NCBI RefSeq assembly: GCF_900129385.1
Contig: NZ_FQVO01000011.1
Location: forward strand, 1 to 64,000
Origin: Chryseobacterium takakiae
GTDB taxonomy: Bacteria; Bacteroidota; Bacteroidia; Flavobacteriales; Weeksellaceae
Length of the DNA stretch: 64,000 bases
Direction: 5' to 3'
Part shown: positions 63,680-64,000 of the stretch, in pieces
Layout: each line of letters starts with the position of its first letter
How positions within the stretch are numbered: the stretch's first letter is position 1
The notes under the pieces: generated by a model
The model's database searches: none
Seen by the model: the letters and a program-made list of their open reading frames with translations, nothing else
Told to the model about the DNA's origin: nothing
Made by a program: the position numbers and the translations under genes

Positions 63680-64000
63680 ATGAATACCAAACAGGAAAAA
63701 CTGGAAGCTTTCGGAAGATTATTGGATATTATGGACGATCTGCGCGAAAAATGTCCGTGGGACCGGAAACAGACCCTGGAATCGCTTCGGCATTTAACGC
63801 TGGAGGAAACTTATGAACTTTCGGATGCTATTTTGAAAAATGATTTACAGGAAATCAAAAAAGAGCTGGGCGATGTGTTACTGCATCTGGTTTTTTATGC
63901 AAAGATCGGTTCCGAGAAAGAAAGTTTCGATATTGCGGATGTCATCAATTCTTTGAATGAAAAGCTGATTTTCCGCCATCCTCATATTTACGGAGATACC
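63680..64000 (+). CDS. mazG: Nucleoside triphosphate pyrophosphohydrolase MazG (partial)
   Basis: The first 107 codons are present; the gene runs off the window. The reading starts MNTKQEKLEAFGRLLDIMDD and contains the MazG hallmarks KCPWDRKQTLESLR and the metal-binding EETYEL and KKELGDVLLHLVFYAK motifs. MazG hydrolyses nucleoside triphosphates to monophosphates and pyrophosphate, limiting mutagenic or (p)ppGpp-type nucleotides. Confidence 0.93.
   Translation, partial: MNTKQEKLEAFGRLLDIMDDLREKCPWDRKQTLESLRHLTLEETYELSDAILKNDLQEIKKELGDVLLHLVFYAKIGSEKESFDIADVINSLNEKLIFRHPHIYGDT

Noticed and set aside
1..64000. tRNA, rRNA, insertion sequences or prophage genes
   Set aside because: None was seen. 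No transposase or integrase frame is present, and no cloverleaf-like segment was noticed, though a covariance scan was not possible.

Overview
The window looks like a chromosome segment of a Chryseobacterium-type bacterium (Bacteroidota, Flavobacteriia, Weeksellaceae). It is AT-rich and has several -7 boxes of the Bacteroidota form TAnnTTTG a short way upstream of start codons. It carries type IX secretion (T9SS) genes (a PorV-like protein, a PorP/SprF protein and a secreted protein with a C-terminal sorting domain) and lineage-typical families (DUF5606, DUF3822, head-GIN lipoprotein, LemA-TPM-TPM). No rRNA, tRNA, CRISPR array, prophage or intact insertion sequence was seen. The assignment rests on protein recognition and motif reading; no database was searched.

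Layout. 1-771: repeat-rich non-coding DNA. 0.77-3.4 kb: VWA protein plus MoxR-like AAA ATPase. 3.7-5.4 kb: a lone acyl-CoA carboxylase beta subunit, then a non-coding stretch with a possible small RNA. 5.8-8.6 kb: DMT exporter, PorV-like outer-membrane protein, secreted protein of unknown role. 8.6-13.5 kb: uvrC, a secreted unknown, hutH, a GNAT. 13.6-17.3 kb: lipoprotein subtilase, a cystatin (stefin)-like small protein behind a 22-codon ORF, DODA-type dioxygenase, YceI. 17.5-22.4 kb: S9 peptidase, acyltransferase, luciferase-like oxidoreductase, small membrane protein. 22.4-26.6 kb: sbcD-sbcC. 26.7-31.9 kb: secreted unknown, VF530 protein, SlyD-type isomerase, YchJ protein, M3 peptidase, SPW protein. 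32-35.4 kb: head-GIN lipoprotein and a KefF/KefC-like pair. 35.6-37.4 kb: LemA-TPM-TPM operon. 37.5-46.5 kb: housekeeping run (folA, TRIC-like channel, coaD, ddl, PASTA protein, rluD family, PorP/SprF, hemW, murI). 47-50.5 kb: T9SS cargo protein, rsmD, DUF3822, Smr, phosphodiesterase. 50.7-55.3 kb: serine hydrolase, SixA, ruvX-def, DUF5606.

The most distinctive accessory segment is 55.4-60.8 kb. A 155-aa P-loop protein is followed after 52 bp by a 1,555-aa protein with an Mrr-like nuclease candidate domain, a STAND-type P-loop NTPase core and a long C-terminal region. This is the architecture of Avs-like antiviral proteins, and it is the best candidate here for a poorly described immune system. 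Beyond it lie a convergent XRE regulator, a promoter-like signal driving an apparently non-coding, partly structured stretch, and an orphan 178-aa ORF. Copies of one dispersed repeat lie on both sides of this region (52.3-52.8 kb and 62.7-63.3 kb). The window ends inside mazG.

Other points worth reading: the cystatin-like protein with a canonical QVVNG loop, the 29-bp perfect hairpin inside an intergenic repeat family at 3.5 kb, and a terminator that abuts the hemW start codon.
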